Below are positions 61,371 through 64,000 of a stretch of 64,000 bases of DNA, one piece after another. Source of the stretch: Rufibacter roseolus. Lineage in GTDB: Bacteria > Bacteroidota > Bacteroidia > Cytophagales > Hymenobacteraceae. The translations under genes were made by a program, and so were the position numbers. Location: positions 1,703,028 to 1,767,027 of the forward strand of contig NZ_JAFMSU010000001.1 of the NCBI RefSeq assembly GCF_017916365.1, written 5' to 3'. The number at the start of each line of letters is the position of its first letter. Position 1 is the stretch's first letter. The notes beneath the pieces were generated by a model, which did no database searches, had not been told where the DNA came from, and saw nothing but the letters and a program-made list of their open reading frames with translations.

Positions 61371-61392
61371 CGTCCCCCTTCAAAGGGGGACG
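61371..61392. repeat. Solo copy of the CCCCCTTCAAAGGGGG repeat end
   Basis: A 22-bp near-palindrome equal to the outer half of the element ends at 8334, 48101 and 63676, without the GTAGGGGGATGA inner part or a partner arm. It lies in the 110-bp gap between the GT4 and CgeB copy 3 genes. Confidence 0.75.
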
Positions 61393-61407
61393 AAGGAGAG
61401 GTTGGAT

Positions 61408-62532
61408 TTACAGCGTCTCCACCTGATCAGGCGCTTTGGGTTTCACGCGAGTGGGCAGGGTGGCGTAGGCTTGCAGGTACTCTTGGGCCATGAGCGCGGT
61501 GGTGTAGTCCTGAGCTTTCTTCACCGCCCGACAGGCCATGATGTTGCGGAGGAATTCATCGTCAATGAACTTATTGATGACGGTGGTGAGGCCTTCCACA
61601 TCGTTGGTGTCCACGTACTCCGCCGAGGTGCCCCAGATTTCCTTGAGGCTGTTGATCTTGCCCAGCACCAAGGCGCAGCCCGAGAAAGCGGCTTCCAGAA
61701 TAGACAACCCGAACGGCTCATACTTGGCGGGCAGCACGTACAACGAGGCGCGGGAAAGCCAATCGGCTACTTCGCGCTGGGAGAGCTTGCCCAGAAAATG
61801 CACGTTCTTGAATAGCTTGCTGTCGCCGGTGGCCGGATGCACGGCATCGCCGGCGATGTAAATGGGCCAGTCCACGGCATCGGCTACCTGGGTGAGCAGG
61901 GCGATGTTTTTGGCTTCGTCCCACACGCGGCCCATGCTGAAGATGAACGGCTCCTTGCGCCCGAAGTGGAAGGCATGTGGGTCGCGGCCGTTGTTTATGA
62001 CCTGTTTTTGGGAAAAGGTGCCGTAAACGGTTTCCGCTTCCTGAAGCATGGCCTCAGTGGGAGCAATCACCAAATCGGCGGCGTGCAGTCCATCGCGCAC
62101 GCGCTCAAAGTAGTAGTTTCTGTCGGCGGGGGCGTTCTCGCCTTTCATGGCGCGCCACCAAGTCTGCACGCAGGAATGGATGACCATGAGCACCGGTTTG
62201 TTCCAGGGCAGATGGCCTTGGCAGAAGTTGTTCAGGTGGATGAGGTCGGGGTTGAGCTGTTCGTTCAGTTCCAGCAGCCATTGGCCCGCCAGGTCTACTT
62301 CGGTCCAGGGATTGTCCATCCATTCCAGCTGATATTCGCTTTCGTACACGGTCACGTTGGTGAGCGCCGCCAGTTCCTGCCGTTGCTGTAGGGTGATGGC
62401 CGCGCCCATGGTGGCGAGGTAAAAGTGCACGTTGTAAGGCGCCATCGCGCGGATGAGCTCCAGACTGTAGGTCCAAACCCCGCCCACGCTGTCGGTGGTC
62501 ATGAGTACGCGCCGATGCGGTTTATCTACCAT
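61408..62532 (-). CDS. GT4-family glycosyltransferase
   Basis: A 374-residue GT-B enzyme of family 4. The N-terminal half has VLMTTDSVGGVWTYSLELIR (a glycine-rich start) and PDLIHLNNFCQGHLPW. The donor half has FIFSMGRVWDEAKNIALLTQ, HFLGKLSQREVADWLSRASL, then YVLPAKYEPFGLSILEAAFS with the E-x7-E motif of GT4 retaining enzymes. It should move a sugar from a nucleotide donor with retention. Its start overlaps the end of the Gfo/Idh gene by 11 nt. Confidence 0.92.
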   Translation of the reverse strand: MVDKPHRRVLMTTDSVGGVWTYSLELIRAMAPYNVHFYLATMGAAITLQQRQELAALTNVTVYESEYQLEWMDNPWTEVDLAGQWLLELNEQLNPDLIHLNNFCQGHLPWNKPVLMVIHSCVQTWWRAMKGENAPADRNYYFERVRDGLHAADLVIAPTEAMLQEAETVYGTFSQKQVINNGRDPHAFHFGRKEPFIFSMGRVWDEAKNIALLTQVADAVDWPIYIAGDAVHPATGDSKLFKNVHFLGKLSQREVADWLSRASLYVLPAKYEPFGLSILEAAFSGCALVLGKINSLKEIWGTSAEYVDTNDVEGLTTVINKFIDDEFLRNIMACRAVKKAQDYTTALMAQEYLQAYATLPTRVKPKAPDQVETL

Positions 62533-63568
62533 AAATTCTGTCTAGTACCTCTGCTACTTTCACAAACTGCTCGGCTTCTTCGCTGAACTTCTCGCCGTTG
62601 GCGACGCGCTGCGCCCATTCCACACCGGCCCGTCCGCCCCAGGCATCTGGCGGCGAAACCAAGGTTTCGGTGTTGGTGCCCCAGAAGCGCTCGGCCACGA
62701 AGTCATAGAAAGAGCCGTTCACGTTTTTGAAGGCCGCGCCGCCTTTGGTGCCGTAGAAAGTGGCGCTGATGATGGCTTCCTGACCGGCGGGCAAGTTCCA
62801 GGAACAAGTCAGCTGCACGTGCGGACCCGTCGCTAACTGGATGCTGGCAGTGGCGTAATCCTCCACGGCATCTGCAGAAGACGTCAGGCGTTTCCCTTTA
62901 GAGAACAGGCTGCTGGTTACGCTTTCCACTTGGGGGAAGTCTAAGGTCCAGAGTGCCAAGTCCACCAAATGCACGCCCAGGTCAATCACGCAGCCACCGC
63001 CGGAGAGTTTGGGGTCATAGAACCAGGGTTTATCGGGGCCATAAGCATTATGGAATACCAGCTCCACGCCGTAGATATCGCCTAGTTCGCCGGATTTCAC
63101 CAGGTCATACACTTTGCGCATGGCCACGGTGCTGCGGTAAGAGAGGTCCACACCCAAGAGCGTATCGGCTTTTCGGGCGGCTTCTACTACGCGCCGGGTT
63201 TCCTCGGCAAAACGGCCCAAGGGTTTCTGGCAGAAAACGGCTTTCCCGCTTTCCAGGGCCTGAATGGATTGGTCGGCATGGAACGCACTAGGGGTGGCAA
63301 TGACTACGCCGTCTATTTCATCAGTCAGTAAGTCTTCAATGGTGTTGCCCACTTTGGCGGCCGGAGCGGTTTTTTGGGCTTCCTCTACGTTTTGCGGGGC
63401 TGGGTCTACCACGGCGGTTACCTCGGCTACGCCGGCATTGGCGATGGCTTCCATGCGGTTACGGCCTATCCAGCCGATGCCCAGGAAGCCTAATTTCAAA
63501 GTATCTGTAGAAGCAACGTTGGGGGCTGCTGCTTCTTGGATGGGTTCTAGTAAAGTGTCTTCAGCCAT
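62522..63568 (-). CDS. Gfo/Idh/MocA family oxidoreductase
   Basis: A 348-residue NAD(P)-dependent sugar or inositol dehydrogenase-like protein. The Rossmann start is LGFLGIGWIGRNRMEAIANA, followed by VVIATPSAFHADQSIQALES and FCQKPLGRFAEETRRVVEAA with the conserved Lys-Pro. GVDLSYRSTVAMRKVYDLVK and the YGPDKPWFYDPKLSGGGCVI then DLGVHLVDLALWTLDFP segment include the His expected for catalysis. It probably oxidises or epimerises a sugar or cyclitol in the glycan pathway. The first 15 residues are an acidic extension. Confidence 0.92.
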   Translation of the reverse strand: MAEDTLLEPIQEAAAPNVASTDTLKLGFLGIGWIGRNRMEAIANAGVAEVTAVVDPAPQNVEEAQKTAPAAKVGNTIEDLLTDEIDGVVIATPSAFHADQSIQALESGKAVFCQKPLGRFAEETRRVVEAARKADTLLGVDLSYRSTVAMRKVYDLVKSGELGDIYGVELVFHNAYGPDKPWFYDPKLSGGGCVIDLGVHLVDLALWTLDFPQVESVTSSLFSKGKRLTSSADAVEDYATASIQLATGPHVQLTCSWNLPAGQEAIISATFYGTKGGAAFKNVNGSFYDFVAERFWGTNTETLVSPPDAWGGRAGVEWAQRVANGEKFSEEAEQFVKVAEVLDRIYGR

Positions 63569-63620
63569 AGGTTGAAAGGGTTTGTTTCCAGGTTATTCAG
63601 CTTCTTTGTAGAAGCAAAAG

Positions 63621-63655
63621 GTTTCCCACCTGTTTTGGAAAAAGAGGTGGGAAAC
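63621..63655. repeat. Hairpin of the 4-nt-loop family
   Basis: Arms 63621-63636 and 63640-63655 pair at 15 of 16 positions around GGA (or 4 nt if the last pair is left out). It lies between the dehydrogenase gene at 63832 and the Gfo/Idh start. Confidence 0.75.
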
Positions 63656-63675
63656 GGGTTTGTGTCTTTATTGAA

Positions 63676-63825
63676 CGTCCCCCTTTGAAGGGGGTAGGGG
63701 GATGATTACTCGTACTGAGTAAAACATTCCAGATATTAATTTTTCAGGTCTTTCCTTGTAGCCGGAGCTAGTTGGATCTTGAGCGGCTTTGTCATCCCCC
63801 TACCCCCTTCAAAGGGGGACGGAAT
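63676..63825. repeat. Inverted-repeat element, intact copy
   Basis: About 150 bp with ends CGTCCCCCTTTGAAGGGGGT at 63676-63695 and the reverse-complement end finishing near 63822, the same family as 8334-8474 and 48101-48290. The inner 80 bp differ from the other copies except for a CTTTGTCAT-type border. It lies 7 nt from the end of the dehydrogenase gene. Confidence 0.85.
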
Positions 63826-63831
63826 ACGTAC

Positions 63832-64000
63832 TTACATCGTCACAATCGCCTTCATGAATCCGTCTGGGCGGTCCGTTAAGGCAGCAAATGCCTCTTCCAT
63901 GTTTTCCAGCGGGAAGGTATGGGTGTAGAGCATCTCGGGTTTCAGGCGGCCGCTTTCCACGGCTTCCACGGCTTCTTTGATGCCGTCTAAGTACATTTGC
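63832..64000 (-). CDS. Zinc-type alcohol dehydrogenase (MDR), C-terminal part only
   Basis: The window ends inside this gene; 55 C-terminal codons are visible. They read YLDGIKEAVEAVESGRLKPE, then MLYTHTFPLENMEEAFAALT and DRPDGFMKAIVTM before TAA, which is the usual end of medium-chain (sorbitol/threonine-type) dehydrogenases. It would be the first visible gene of the same-strand run with Gfo/Idh, GT4 and CgeB genes. Confidence 0.85.
   Translation of the reverse strand, partial: QMYLDGIKEAVEAVESGRLKPEMLYTHTFPLENMEEAFAALTDRPDGFMKAIVTM

Overview
The window reads as chromosomal DNA of a Bacteroidota member, most likely a pigmented Hymenobacteraceae relative (Rufibacter/Pontibacter/Hymenobacter type). 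The grounds are TonB-dependent receptors with CarboxypepD_reg and STN domains, DUF4249 lipoproteins, many OmpA-like lipoproteins, a propeller/Y_Y_Y/HTH membrane regulator, few Shine-Dalgarno sequences, and moderate GC (about half by eye). Genus assignment is inference; no rRNA or marker alignment was possible.

Layout. 0.2-6 kb: a DUF4188 protein, two tandem PKD-Kelch lipoprotein paralogues around a two-domain lipocalin-like protein, a gene-poor stretch and tRNA-Arg(ACG). A 13-bp copy of the tRNA 3' end plus a terminator-like hairpin lies 2.3 kb away, as after an old tRNA-site integration. 6-27 kb: mostly core genes (VTT membrane protein, Cys/Met PLP enzyme, SIMPL protein, a large one-component sensor-regulator, old-yellow-enzyme oxidoreductase, the rtcB-prfH RNA/ribosome repair pair, MaoC hydratase, three OmpA-like lipoproteins, accD, DUF2238 protein, MBL hydrolase, nth). 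28-40 kb: a TonB receptor, a radical SAM/SPASM-like protein, gamma carbonic anhydrase, and a three-gene run (STN TonB receptor, DUF4249 lipoprotein, macroglobulin/plug protein) followed by an anchored alpha/beta hydrolase.

40-64 kb is the accessory-looking part, rich in carbohydrate genes: a glycosidase whose TIM-barrel elements appear in circularly permuted order, a GT9/GT41-like transferase, a polysaccharide pyruvyl transferase coupled to an F420-dehydrogenase-beta-like Fe-S protein, a histidine phosphatase, inositol-3-phosphate synthase, a GH5-like glycosidase, a SAM methyltransferase, a polysaccharide deacetylase, secreted DUF1080, carboxylesterase and dioxygenase-like proteins, then a same-strand run of an MDR dehydrogenase (cut by the window end), Gfo/Idh/MocA oxidoreductase, GT4 transferase and three CgeB-like transferases. 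Together they suggest synthesis and trimming of an unidentified surface glycan or glycolipid.

The intergenic DNA is unusually structured. A family of long, often perfect inverted repeats (arms 17-29 bp, 4-nt loop, T-rich then A-rich at the loop) sits just 3' of genes. At least three other small interspersed inverted-repeat elements are present, two of them nested in others. No CRISPR array, rRNA, intact insertion sequence or prophage was seen.
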